Both the position numbers and the translations under genes were made by a program. 64,000 nucleotides of DNA from CAILZL01 sp049840395 (GTDB taxonomy: Bacteria > Pseudomonadota > Gammaproteobacteria > Steroidobacterales > Steroidobacteraceae), in NCBI GenBank assembly GCA_049840395.1, contig JASGLD010000005.1:806001-870000 (forward strand), read 5' to 3'. The notes under the pieces were generated by a model that was given only the letters and a program-made list of their open reading frames with translations, was not told the origin of the DNA and did no database searches. The number at the start of each line of letters is the position of its first letter. The stretch's first letter is position 1. This document shows positions 7,866-14,983 of this stretch, piece by piece.

Positions 7866-8855
7866 ATGTTCGGATTCAAGAAATCGACCACCACGCAAGC
7901 GGAGAGTAACGAACAGGCCAAGCCCGGCTTTTTTGCGCGGCTGCGCGCCAAGCTCAACCGCGGCAATTCCTGGCTGACGCAGGATCTGTTCGATCTGCTG
8001 CCCGGCGGCAAGATCAACGCGGAGGTGCTGGACGAGCTGGAGATGCGTCTGATCAGTGCCGATGTCGGCGTGGAAACCACCCAGCGCATTCTCGCCGGCC
8101 TGCGCAAGCAGGTGGCCCGCAGCGAGTTGAGTGACTTGGATGCCTTGTTGAAAGCCTTGCGTGCGGCCTTGATCGATATCCTGCAACCCGCCGCACAGCC
8201 TTTGCATGTTGATGCTGCCAAGCAGCCCTATGTGGTGCTGGTGGTGGGTGTGAATGGTGCAGGTAAGACCACCACCATCGGCAAGCTGGCGCGACGACTG
8301 CTCGATCAGCGCTACAAAGTGGTGTTGGCTGCGGGCGATACCTTTCGCGCTGCGGCGGTGGAGCAATTGCAGGTGTGGGGCGAGCGCAATGGTGTGCCGG
8401 TGATTGCCCAGGCCACCGGCGCCGATCCGGCCGCGGTGGTGTTCGATGCCTATCAATCGGCACAGGCGCGCGGTGCGCAGGTGATGATTGCCGATACCGC
8501 AGGACGCCTGCATACCCAAACGAATCTCATGGACGAATTGAAAAAGGTGAAGCGCGTGATGGGGCGTGTCGATGCCAGTGCGCCGCATGAAGTGTTGCTG
8601 GTATTGGATGCCAGTCAGGGACAGAACGCCTTGCAGCAAGCCAAGCTATTCAATCAAGCGGTGGGCGTAACTGGCGTGGTGATCACCAAACTTGACGGCA
8701 CGGCCAAAGGCGGCATCGTGTTCTCGCTGGCCGACCAATTGCGTCTGCCCATTCGTTTCATCGGCATCGGTGAGGGCATTGAGGACTTCGATGTATTCAA
8801 TGCCGAGAATTTCGTCGATGCCTTGTTGCAGCCCACCGGCGTACAGGGAGCATAG
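7866..8855 (+). CDS. ftsY: Signal recognition particle receptor FtsY
   Basis: GTPase that docks SRP-ribosome complexes at the inner membrane. 329 residues: a short acidic/basic A region (about 25 residues, ending with the amphipathic GFFARLRAKLNR that binds lipid), the helical N domain, and the G domain with P-loop GVNGAGKTTTIGK (about 128-140), AAGDTFRAAAVEQL, DTAGRLHT and the specificity motif TKLDGTAKGG. The A domain is much shorter than in E. coli. First gene of ftsY-ftsE-ftsX, separated from ftsE by three bases. Confidence 0.97.
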   Translation: MFGFKKSTTTQAESNEQAKPGFFARLRAKLNRGNSWLTQDLFDLLPGGKINAEVLDELEMRLISADVGVETTQRILAGLRKQVARSELSDLDALLKALRAALIDILQPAAQPLHVDAAKQPYVVLVVGVNGAGKTTTIGKLARRLLDQRYKVVLAAGDTFRAAAVEQLQVWGERNGVPVIAQATGADPAAVVFDAYQSAQARGAQVMIADTAGRLHTQTNLMDELKKVKRVMGRVDASAPHEVLLVLDASQGQNALQQAKLFNQAVGVTGVVITKLDGTAKGGIVFSLADQLRLPIRFIGIGEGIEDFDVFNAENFVDALLQPTGVQGA

Positions 8856-8858
8856 AGC

Positions 8859-9599
8859 ATGACGGCTGGCCTGCCGATGATTCGCTTTCAAAGTGTATTC
8901 AAACGTTACGCCAATGGCCGCGAGGCGTTAAGCAATCTCACGCTGGATGTGGCGGCCGGTGAAATGGTGTTTCTCACCGGTCACTCCGGTGCCGGCAAAT
9001 CGACGTTGCTCAAGTTGCTGGCACTGATCGAGCGGCCGACACGCGGCAGCTTGTTGGTGAATGGTCAGAATCTGTCGACGGTTACGCGTGGCAAAATTCC
9101 GGCGTATCGGCGTCAGTTAGGGATGGTCTTCCAGGATCACAAGCTACTGGCCGATCGCACCATTTTCGACAATGTGTCGTTGCCGCTGATTGTGGCGAAC
9201 ACCGCGCCGCGCGATATCGCCAAGCGCGTGCGTGCTGCGCTGGATCAAGTGGGCTTGTTGAAGTACGAACAATCGCGACCGATTGAATTGTCCACCGGCG
9301 AACAGCAGCGAGTGGGGCTGGCGCGTGCCGTGGTGACCAAGCCTTCCTTGCTGATTGCCGATGAACCCACGGGCAATCTCGATCCGGATCTGTCGCTGGA
9401 AGTAATGAATATTTTTCGACGCTTTCAGGAAGTGGGCGTGACCGTGTTGATCGCCAGTCACAATGTGCAATTGATCGAGCAATTCAAATCGCGACGCATT
9501 CATCTCGAGGCCGGGAGGCTGGTTGAATCCACCGATGTCTTGGCGCAATCGGCGGCGTTGTTCGATCCGACGCGCTTGTTGAACGGCGAAAGTGTTTGA
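8859..9599 (+). CDS. ftsE: Cell division ABC transporter ATP-binding protein FtsE
   Basis: ATPase subunit of FtsEX, which activates septal peptidoglycan hydrolases. 246 residues with Walker A GHSGAGKST, Q-loop MVFQDHKL, Walker B LLIADEPTGNLD and H-loop ASHN. The ABC signature reads LSTGEQQRVGLARA instead of the usual LSGGEQ, with Thr replacing the first Gly. The protein is about 20 residues longer than the E. coli one, with extra sequence at both ends (MTAGLP before MIRF; a tail after the D-loop region). Start 8859 is chosen because GGGAG lies eight bases upstream; ATG 8877 is the family-typical alternative. Confidence 0.95.
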   Translation: MTAGLPMIRFQSVFKRYANGREALSNLTLDVAAGEMVFLTGHSGAGKSTLLKLLALIERPTRGSLLVNGQNLSTVTRGKIPAYRRQLGMVFQDHKLLADRTIFDNVSLPLIVANTAPRDIAKRVRAALDQVGLLKYEQSRPIELSTGEQQRVGLARAVVTKPSLLIADEPTGNLDPDLSLEVMNIFRRFQEVGVTVLIASHNVQLIEQFKSRRIHLEAGRLVESTDVLAQSAALFDPTRLLNGESV

Positions 9600-9615
9600 T
9601 GGCGGAGCAACAACG

Positions 9616-10527
9616 ATGAATGCCTGGTTATCGCGCCATCTGCAAACCTTGATCGGCAGCCTGGGGCGTCTGTCGCAACAACCTATGGCGACGCTGCTGA
9701 CCGTGTTGGTGATGGGCATTGCGCTGGCGTTGCCTGCCTGTCTCAATGTGCTGGTGAAGAATGCCCAGGCGGCCAGCGGTTCGTGGGATCGCGCCTTGGA
9801 TGTGTCGATCTATCTGAAACCCTCCGTCGACGCCGACGCGGCCGCGCGCTTGGTGGCCAAGCTCAAGCAGCGCAGCGATATCAAAGCGGTTGAGTTGATC
9901 AAGGCCGATACGGCCTTGCAGGAGTTTCGCGAACATTCTGGTTTCGGTGCGGCGTTGGAAGCGCTGACCGACAATCCCCTGCCTAACACGCTGGTGGTGA
10001 CCCCCGTGGAAACGGTGACGCCTGATTCGCTTAAGGCGCTCAGTGCCGAACTCGGTGCGTTGCCCGATGTGGACGTGGTGCAGCTCGATACTGACTGGGT
10101 GCAGCGCTACCTGGCCATGCTCGATACCCTGCGTCGGATGGTGACCTTGGTAGCGGTGTTGCTGGCGGTGGGCGTGGTGGTGATCGTGGGTAACACCATT
10201 CGCCTCGACATCCAGAATCGGCGCGACGAAATCGAAGTGACTAAATTGGTGGGCGGCAGTGATGCCTTTGTGCGTCGGCCGTTCCTGTATTGCGGCGTTT
10301 GGTACGGTTTGGGCGGCGGTTTGCTGGCCTGGATTGTGGTGGTGGTCAGTGTCGCGCTGCTGGCTGGACCGGTGCAGCGTATTGCGGGGCTGTATGGCAG
10401 CAGTTTCAGTCTCAGCGGTCTGGGGTTTTTAGGCGGTCTGGAGCTGCTGCTGCTGGGCGGATTACTGGGCTGGCTGGGGTCTTATGTGGCGGCTACCCGG
10501 CATTTACGGGCCATTGAACCCAAATAA
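9616..10527 (+). CDS. ftsX: Cell division protein FtsX
   Basis: Integral membrane partner of FtsE. 303 residues from ATG 9616, which has GGAG at a fitting distance; a GTG at 9592 would overlap ftsE. It shows a basic cytoplasmic start, one membrane helix (MATLLTVLVMGIALALPACL), a periplasmic domain of about 120 residues (DVSIYLKPSVDADAAARLV), then three C-terminal helices with the coupling segment RLDIQNRRDEIEVTKLVGG. It lies directly after ftsE in the same operon. Confidence 0.95.
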   Translation: MNAWLSRHLQTLIGSLGRLSQQPMATLLTVLVMGIALALPACLNVLVKNAQAASGSWDRALDVSIYLKPSVDADAAARLVAKLKQRSDIKAVELIKADTALQEFREHSGFGAALEALTDNPLPNTLVVTPVETVTPDSLKALSAELGALPDVDVVQLDTDWVQRYLAMLDTLRRMVTLVAVLLAVGVVVIVGNTIRLDIQNRRDEIEVTKLVGGSDAFVRRPFLYCGVWYGLGGGLLAWIVVVVSVALLAGPVQRIAGLYGSSFSLSGLGFLGGLELLLLGGLLGWLGSYVAATRHLRAIEPK

Positions 10528-10591
10528 CCGGGTGCTGGTTCGTCTTTTCCTACTGAAAACTGCCAAAACTATTCCGGAACTGTGACGGGAC

Positions 10592-10618
10592 TTAGCACTC
10601 CAACTCCAGGAGTGCTAA
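10592..10618 (+). promoter_or_regulatory. CIRCE element (HrcA operator) before rpoH
   Basis: TTAGCACTC (10592-10600), nine bases, GAGTGCTAA (10610-10618): an exact match to the CIRCE consensus, with perfect arms. CIRCE is the binding site of the heat-shock repressor HrcA, classically before groESL and dnaK. Here it is centred 57 bases before the rpoH ATG. A TTG at 10620 directly abuts it. Confidence 0.9.
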
Positions 10619-10661
10619 ATTGGCATCCGAATTCACGTCTTCAGTAGAGGATCTGGGAATC

Positions 10662-11540
10662 ATGAGTACCGCACTGGTCCGTCAATCGAACGATATGGTC
10701 CTGGCTGGCCCAATTGGCAGTCTGGATGCTTATCTCGAGCGGGTCTCTCACATTCCGGTATTGAGCCGGGAGCAGGAAATCGAGCTGGCTAAGCGTTTCA
10801 GCCTGAGCCAGGATTTGGCGGCCGCCCGCCAGTTGGTGCTGTCGCACCTGCGTTTCGTGGTGCATATCGCGCGCAGCTATAGCGGCTATGGTCTGCCGGT
10901 AGGCGATCTGATTCAGGAAGGCAATGTGGGCCTGATGAAGGCGGTAAAGCGTTTCGATCCCACCGTGGGCGTGCGCCTGGTGTCCTTTGCCGTGCACTGG
11001 ATTCGCGCTGAAATTCACGAATACGTGCTACGCAACTGGCGTCTAGTCAAAGTGGCGACCACCAAGTCGCAGCGTAAGTTGTTCTTCAACCTGCGCCGTT
11101 ACAAGAAGAATCTGGGCTGGTTGTCCGATGCGGAAACCCGTGCAGTCGCTACGGATTTAGGCGTCACTCCCCAGGAAGTCACCGAAATGGAGAAGCGGCT
11201 GACCTCGCGGGATATGTCCTTCGACCCGGCTCCGGATGCCGATGACGAGGAGGGTGTGTATTCGCCGGCGGCCTATCTATCGCACCCTGATGCAGATCCG
11301 GCTCAGCAGCTGGAGCGCGAGCAGTTCTCGGATGATTCCACCGAGCGGTTGGCTGCGGCGTTGAGCAAGCTAGATGCACGTAGCCAACACATCCTGCGTA
11401 CGCGCTGGATGACGGAGGACAAGGCCACCTTGCAGGATCTGGCTGAGCAATATGGCGTTTCGGCGGAGCGAGTGCGTCAGATCGAGACCAATGCCATCAA
11501 GAAGCTGCGAGCCATGATTGTGGAGCCGGAACCGGCTTGA
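10662..11540 (+). CDS. rpoH: RNA polymerase heat-shock sigma factor, sigma-32
   Basis: 292 residues from ATG 10662. Region 1.2/2 contains LRFVVHIARSYSGYGLPVGDLIQEGNVGL (quoted here only in part), followed by AVHWIRAEIHEYVLRNWRLVK of region 2.3-2.4. The RpoH box QRKLFFNLRRYKK, which separates sigma-32 from housekeeping sigmas, is present, as is region 4 with LQDLAEQYGVSAERVRQIE. The start follows GAGG at a good distance and gives an N-terminus like that of other sigma-32 proteins. A TTG at 10620, with AGGAG before it, is an alternative that adds 14 residues and would lie inside the CIRCE-proximal leader. The gene follows ftsX, the usual gammaproteobacterial order, and is preceded by a CIRCE element, so HrcA may repress it. 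Confidence 0.96.
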   Translation: MSTALVRQSNDMVLAGPIGSLDAYLERVSHIPVLSREQEIELAKRFSLSQDLAAARQLVLSHLRFVVHIARSYSGYGLPVGDLIQEGNVGLMKAVKRFDPTVGVRLVSFAVHWIRAEIHEYVLRNWRLVKVATTKSQRKLFFNLRRYKKNLGWLSDAETRAVATDLGVTPQEVTEMEKRLTSRDMSFDPAPDADDEEGVYSPAAYLSHPDADPAQQLEREQFSDDSTERLAAALSKLDARSQHILRTRWMTEDKATLQDLAEQYGVSAERVRQIETNAIKKLRAMIVEPEPA

Positions 11541-11570
11541 TCGACTTAATAATTAATTGTTGATTTAATG

Positions 11571-11598
11571 AAAAAGGCCAGTAGATGCTGGCCTTTTT
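11571..11598. terminator. Bidirectional terminator between rpoH and the YiaD-like gene
   Basis: AAAAAGGCCAG (11571-11581), six-base loop, CTGGCCTTTTT (11588-11598). Perfect stem with A and T tracts on the two sides, so it works for both convergent genes. Confidence 0.9.
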
Positions 11599-11616
11599 GT
11601 TAGCTGAGTTTAAGGA

Positions 11617-12279
11617 TTACTTGGCTACGTTCGGAACGATGGTCAGTTCCACGCGGCGGTTCTGCTGGCGGCCTTCCGGCGTGTCGTTGCTGGCAACTGG
11701 TCGTGACGGACCGGCGCCTACAGTTAGGATTCGCTTGCTATCCAGGCCCCGGCTGCTGAGGTAGCTGGCCACGGATTGAGCGCGGCGCTCAGACAGGGAT
11801 TGGTTCAGTGCGGCACTACCGGTGCTATCGGTATGGCCGGCGATTTCGATCATGGTCTTGTCGTATTCCTTCAGTACCAGATCCACGCCATCCAGAGCGC
11901 TGTAGAACTGCGAGTTCAGGTCGGCGCTATTGGTCGCAAAGGTGATGGAGCCGGGCATGTTCAAGGTGATGTTGTCGCCATTGCGGGTGACGGTCACGCC
12001 GGTGCCCTGCATTTTCTGGCGCAGCTTGGCTTCCTGGACGTCCATGTAGCCGCCGACGCTGCCGCCGGCGATGGCGCCAATGCCGGCGCCTACAGCCGCA
12101 TTGCGCAGATCGTTACCGCCGGTCAACAGGCCGGCCACGATGCCCACGCCCGCGCCAATAGCGGCGCCTTTGACGGCTTTAGATGTTTGCTGTTCTCCCG
12201 TGTATGGGTTGATGGTGGTGCAGCCCGCGCTGAGCACGGCGGCAGCGGTAATGGCAAGCAGAGATGTCTTCATCTTCAT
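11617..12279 (-). CDS. OmpA-family outer-membrane lipoprotein, YiaD-like
   Basis: 220 residues. An N-terminal signal with lipobox LSAGC (Cys about 20) predicts a lipoprotein with no Asp at +2, so an outer-membrane destination is likely. Then a Gly-rich, hydrophobic hinge (AAIGAGVGIVAGLL, GAGIGAIAGGSVGG), the glycine-zipper pattern, followed by an OmpA C-terminal peptidoglycan-binding domain from about residue 105 (ITFATNSADL, EIAGHTDSTGS, LSERRAQSVASYL, GQQNRRVEL-type end). It anchors the outer membrane to the cell wall. Convergent with rpoH and sharing its terminator. Confidence 0.9.
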   Translation of the reverse strand: MKMKTSLLAITAAAVLSAGCTTINPYTGEQQTSKAVKGAAIGAGVGIVAGLLTGGNDLRNAAVGAGIGAIAGGSVGGYMDVQEAKLRQKMQGTGVTVTRNGDNITLNMPGSITFATNSADLNSQFYSALDGVDLVLKEYDKTMIEIAGHTDSTGSAALNQSLSERRAQSVASYLSSRGLDSKRILTVGAGPSRPVASNDTPEGRQQNRRVELTIVPNVAK

Positions 12280-12434
12280 GGGGTGTCTTCCAGTAAAAAC
12301 AGCAAGGTTGGAATTATCGACAGCGTTTTAGTGACGCACCGACAAGTTTGTAAGCGGGGCTGCATCCTCACCACTCGTCGGACAATACCGACAGACGCTG
12401 TAAGGTTCATGAATAAGTAACGAGAGCAGAAACG

Positions 12435-12459
12435 AAAAAGCCCGCCAAGGCGGGCTTTT
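12435..12459 (-). terminator. Terminator of rpmB-rpmG
   Basis: AAAAAGCCCGCC (12435-12446) pairs with GGCGGGCTTTT (12449-12459), a GC stem with A tract on one side and T tract on the other, 29 bases beyond the rpmG stop. Confidence 0.85.
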
Positions 12460-12487
12460 AGCGAAGCAACTGCGGATGCCGGATCAA

Positions 12488-12643
12488 TTACTTGATCTTG
12501 GCTTCCTTGTAAGGAACATGCTTTTTGACCTTAGGGTCGTACTTACTCACTTCCATTTTGTCTGGGTGCAGACGCTTGTTCTTGGTAGTGGTGTAGAAGT
12601 GGCCGGTGCCGGCCGTGGAAACCAATTTGATCTTATCGCGCAT
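12488..12643 (-). CDS. rpmG: 50S ribosomal protein L33
   Basis: Small basic protein of 51 residues (MRDKIKLVSTAGTGHFYTTT to KEAKIK) of the large ribosomal subunit, with the family segments TGHFYTTTKNKR and KYDPKVKKHVPYKE. It lacks the paired CxxC zinc ribbons found in zinc-type L33 (C-minus form). It follows rpmB by ten bases and ends before a strong terminator; the rpmB-rpmG pair is standard. It is too short to stand out among other open frames, but length and sequence fit the family exactly. Confidence 0.96.
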   Translation of the reverse strand: MRDKIKLVSTAGTGHFYTTTKNKRLHPDKMEVSKYDPKVKKHVPYKEAKIK

Positions 12644-12653
12644 GATGTTTGCC

Positions 12654-12890
12654 TCAGATCTTGACGCCGCTGGCGCGCAGCTCGGACACCACTACCTCGA
12701 TACCCTTCTTTTCGATGGTACGCAGGCCGTGGTTGGAAATGCGCAGACTGACGAAGCGGCGTTCGCTTTCCAGCCAGAAGCGCAGGGTGTGCAGATTGGG
12801 CAGGAAGCGACGACGCCGACGGTTGTTGGCGTGCGACACGGTGTTACCCGTCATGGGGCCCTTACCGGTGACTTGGCAGACTCTCGACAT
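12654..12890 (-). CDS. rpmB: 50S ribosomal protein L28
   Basis: 78 residues, MSRVCQVTGKGPMTGNTVSH at the start, followed by the basic NNRRRRRFLPNL segment and RISNHGLRTIEKKGIE. The gammaproteobacterial length of 78 is exact. First gene of rpmB-rpmG, minus strand. Confidence 0.97.
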   Translation of the reverse strand: MSRVCQVTGKGPMTGNTVSHANNRRRRRFLPNLHTLRFWLESERRFVSLRISNHGLRTIEKKGIEVVVSELRASGVKI

Positions 12891-13002
12891 AGCGAATTCC
12901 TCTAACGCCGAACTACCATCGAGTGCCCGGCCAAAATGAGTCGCGCTTTATACCAGCGGCGGTTGTCTTGAGCAAGCCGCCGCATGGAATTTCTGCGGAT
13001 GG

Positions 13003-13626
13003 TTACTGCGGCCGGGCGGGTCCGGCATTGGGGGCGCCCGCAGGAGGTGCATTGCCGGCAGCAGGCGGTCCCATCGGGCCTAGGCCCTTTAGGGTCTTAT
13101 TGCTCTGCTCGCGCGGTAGTTTGATCGCATCGCCAAACGCCTTGGTAACGGCTTCCTTGGTGGAGCTGTATTGCAGGGAGGTGTACACATTGGCTTCCGG
13201 TGCGGTGCCGTCGCAGGCCAGCTTCGCCTCGATTTCGTCGATGGAGTTGGGCTGCAATTTGTAGCTGATGTCCTCATGCGGCAGTGATTTGGCCTTGGCG
13301 CCCAGGTTGGCATAAACCAATACCTGGCCAATGCGTTGTGTACCGGCTTTGCAGTCGAACAGCCGTTCGATCAGGGTATGGTTCTGCCCGCCGGTGCTGA
13401 TGGAGGTTCGTCCGGGAACATTCAATTCCCAGATGGTGCCGATATCGCCCTTGCGACTGACTTGCTTGAGGTTCACCAAGTAACTGGTGAGGTCGGCATC
13501 GAAGTCGATGCGCTGCCATTGTTCGGCGTTGTCTGCAGCTTGGACTGAAGTTCCCAGCAATGCGCTCAGTGCGCCTGCGGCCAGGTTGATGGCCAAGTTG
13601 ACGGCCAGAGAGTTGCGATTGTTCAT
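13003..13626 (-). CDS. Secreted protein, surface-adhesin E (CNP1)-like
   Basis: 207 residues. A signal peptide (hydrophobic AVNLAINLAAGALSALL, cut after SVQAAD) leads into a domain of about 130 residues with W-x-R-I-D near the start, DLTSYLVNLKQVSRKGDIGTIW and a paired-cysteine pattern (FDCKAG, LACDGT). This order resembles the small periplasmic 'surface-adhesin protein E' domain, whose role is unknown; I rate that match as moderate. The C-terminus (PMGPPAAGNAPPAGAPNAGP) is a Pro/Ala/Gly tail. Its ATG overlaps the stop of the upstream small secreted protein by four bases, so the two are made together. Confidence 0.6.
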   Translation of the reverse strand: MNNRNSLAVNLAINLAAGALSALLGTSVQAADNAEQWQRIDFDADLTSYLVNLKQVSRKGDIGTIWELNVPGRTSISTGGQNHTLIERLFDCKAGTQRIGQVLVYANLGAKAKSLPHEDISYKLQPNSIDEIEAKLACDGTAPEANVYTSLQYSSTKEAVTKAFGDAIKLPREQSNKTLKGLGPMGPPAAGNAPPAGAPNAGPARPQ

Positions 13627-14012
13627 TGATGGCCTCGCACCAGTGTGTTCTTGCCAAAGGTGCCGGGGTCGCTGGCGATCCAGGTTTCACCGATTTCGCG
13701 ATGTTCAATGGGATAGCACAGCGTGCCCATCGGCGCGGGATAGTTCATGCACAGCTGGTAAGCGCCGGGTTTGCCTTTCACGGTGTATGTGCCGTAGCGG
13801 CCGCCGGTGGTGACGTCGAATGAAATGTAGGTGCCGTCTTTTTCCAACCAGACATGTGCGGCACCACCGCCGCCGGAACGATTGACTACTCGTTCCGAGA
13901 TCAGTGTATTGCCGTAGTAATTGCGTAACGGATCGGCTTGATCAGCGCCATTGACCGCGCTGCCCAGGCCAATCAACAGCGCAGTCGCGCTGAGATAAAT
14001 AGCCGCTTTCAT
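13623..14012 (-). CDS. Small secreted protein of unknown function
   Basis: 129 residues with a signal peptide (MKAAIYLSATALLIGLGSAVNGA). The mature part is about 107 residues, with NYYGNTLI, GGRYGTYTVKG, and two cysteines (QLCMNYP and TLCYPIEHREIGETW) that could form a disulfide. I do not recognise the family. It is translationally coupled (ATGA at 13623-13626) to the adhesin-E-like gene, so the products may act together in the periplasm. Confidence 0.6.
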   Translation of the reverse strand: MKAAIYLSATALLIGLGSAVNGADQADPLRNYYGNTLISERVVNRSGGGGAAHVWLEKDGTYISFDVTTGGRYGTYTVKGKPGAYQLCMNYPAPMGTLCYPIEHREIGETWIASDPGTFGKNTLVRGHQ

Positions 14013-14158
14013 AAACCCCTCTTGATCGACTCTTATCGACGTAGTGCTCGATGTGATGCGTTCTTGTTAGCAAACGCAAGCCAGTCTTGCATGGGTAAAG
14101 CGGCTGCGCAAAGGCATTCGTTTGTGCCTTTATTTTATGAATGAATGAAGGGCATAAA

Positions 14159-14833
14159 TTACAACAGACCGCGTTCGGCAAAGGACGTGCAACGACCGTC
14201 GCCGACAATCAGATGATCCAGCACACGGATGTCCACCAAGCTGAGTGCTTCTTTCAAACGGCGTGTGATCAGCTCATCGGCATGACTGGGTTCGGCAACG
14301 CCGGATGGGTGGTTGTGCGCCAGAATCAACGCCGCGGCGTTATGCGCCAGGGCCCGCTTTACCACTTCACGCGGATGCACATTGGCGCCATCCACCGTAC
14401 CTCTGAACAATTCTTCGAAGGCGGTGATCCGGTGACGGTTATCGAGATACAGGCAACAGAATACTTCATGAGGTAGATCGCGTAGGCGCATGTGCAGGTA
14501 GTCGCGTGTGGCCTTGGGGTTGTCCAAGATGGGGCCGCTCTGCATCAGCTCCTGATAATGCCGGCGCGCCAACTCTAGTACGGCTTGCAAGGTGGCATAA
14601 CGCGCCGCGCCCATGCCGCGTGCCCGGCACAACGCGCTCTGTTCGGCGGTTAGCAATCCACGCACCGAGCCGAATTGGGTGAGAAGAGTGCGTGCCACGT
14701 CCAATGCGCTGCGACCTTTAACGCCGGTGCGCAGAAAAATGGCGATCAATTCGGCTTCAGTGAGCGCTGCAGCGCCTAATTTCAGTAATTTTTCACGCGG
14801 GCGCTCGCCTTCCGGCCAGTCTCGGATCGACAT
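14159..14833 (-). CDS. radC: RadC family JAMM/MPN+ protein
   Basis: 224 residues: an N-terminal helix-hairpin-helix-like part (LLKLGAAALTEAELIAIFLRTG) and a C-terminal JAMM metalloprotein domain with the metal motif H-x-H-x7-S-x2-D (HNHPSGVAEPSHAD) and the upstream Glu in FEELFRGTVDGANVHPREV. The historical link to DNA repair is not firmly supported; a role as a metal-dependent hydrolase is possible. It is divergent from coaBC, the usual gammaproteobacterial arrangement. Confidence 0.93.
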   Translation of the reverse strand: MSIRDWPEGERPREKLLKLGAAALTEAELIAIFLRTGVKGRSALDVARTLLTQFGSVRGLLTAEQSALCRARGMGAARYATLQAVLELARRHYQELMQSGPILDNPKATRDYLHMRLRDLPHEVFCCLYLDNRHRITAFEELFRGTVDGANVHPREVVKRALAHNAAALILAHNHPSGVAEPSHADELITRRLKEALSLVDIRVLDHLIVGDGRCTSFAERGLL

Positions 14834-14894
14834 GCTGCAACTCCTGTCTTGAGTGGGTGCAGTGTGCGGTCCAGCCGCGCCATCTCAGTGCCGG

Positions 14895-14919
14895 ATATCT
14901 GGGTCTAAATGCCAGATAT
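14895..14919. promoter_or_regulatory. Inverted repeat between radC and coaBC
   Basis: ATATCTGG (14895-14902), nine-base spacer, CCAGATAT (14912-14919): perfect eight-base arms in the 150-base divergent gap. It is shaped like a dimer operator; the factor is unknown. Confidence 0.4.
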
Positions 14920-14945
14920 GCCATTAGCACATGACAATCGGCTGT

Positions 14946-14975
14946 TTGCTGGTCTCTAGGCCGGCTGGCAATAAT
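14946..14975 (+). promoter_or_regulatory. Sigma-70-like promoter of coaBC
   Basis: TTGCTG (14946-14951), 18-base spacer, AATAAT (14970-14975). Transcription would begin about two bases before the coaBC ATG, which has no Shine-Dalgarno sequence. Confidence 0.4.
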
Positions 14976-14983
14976 CCAGTCTC

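Noticed and set aside
7839..8639. Long open frame opposite ftsY
   Set aside because: Antisense shadow of a GC-rich coding gene with His/Gln-rich composition.
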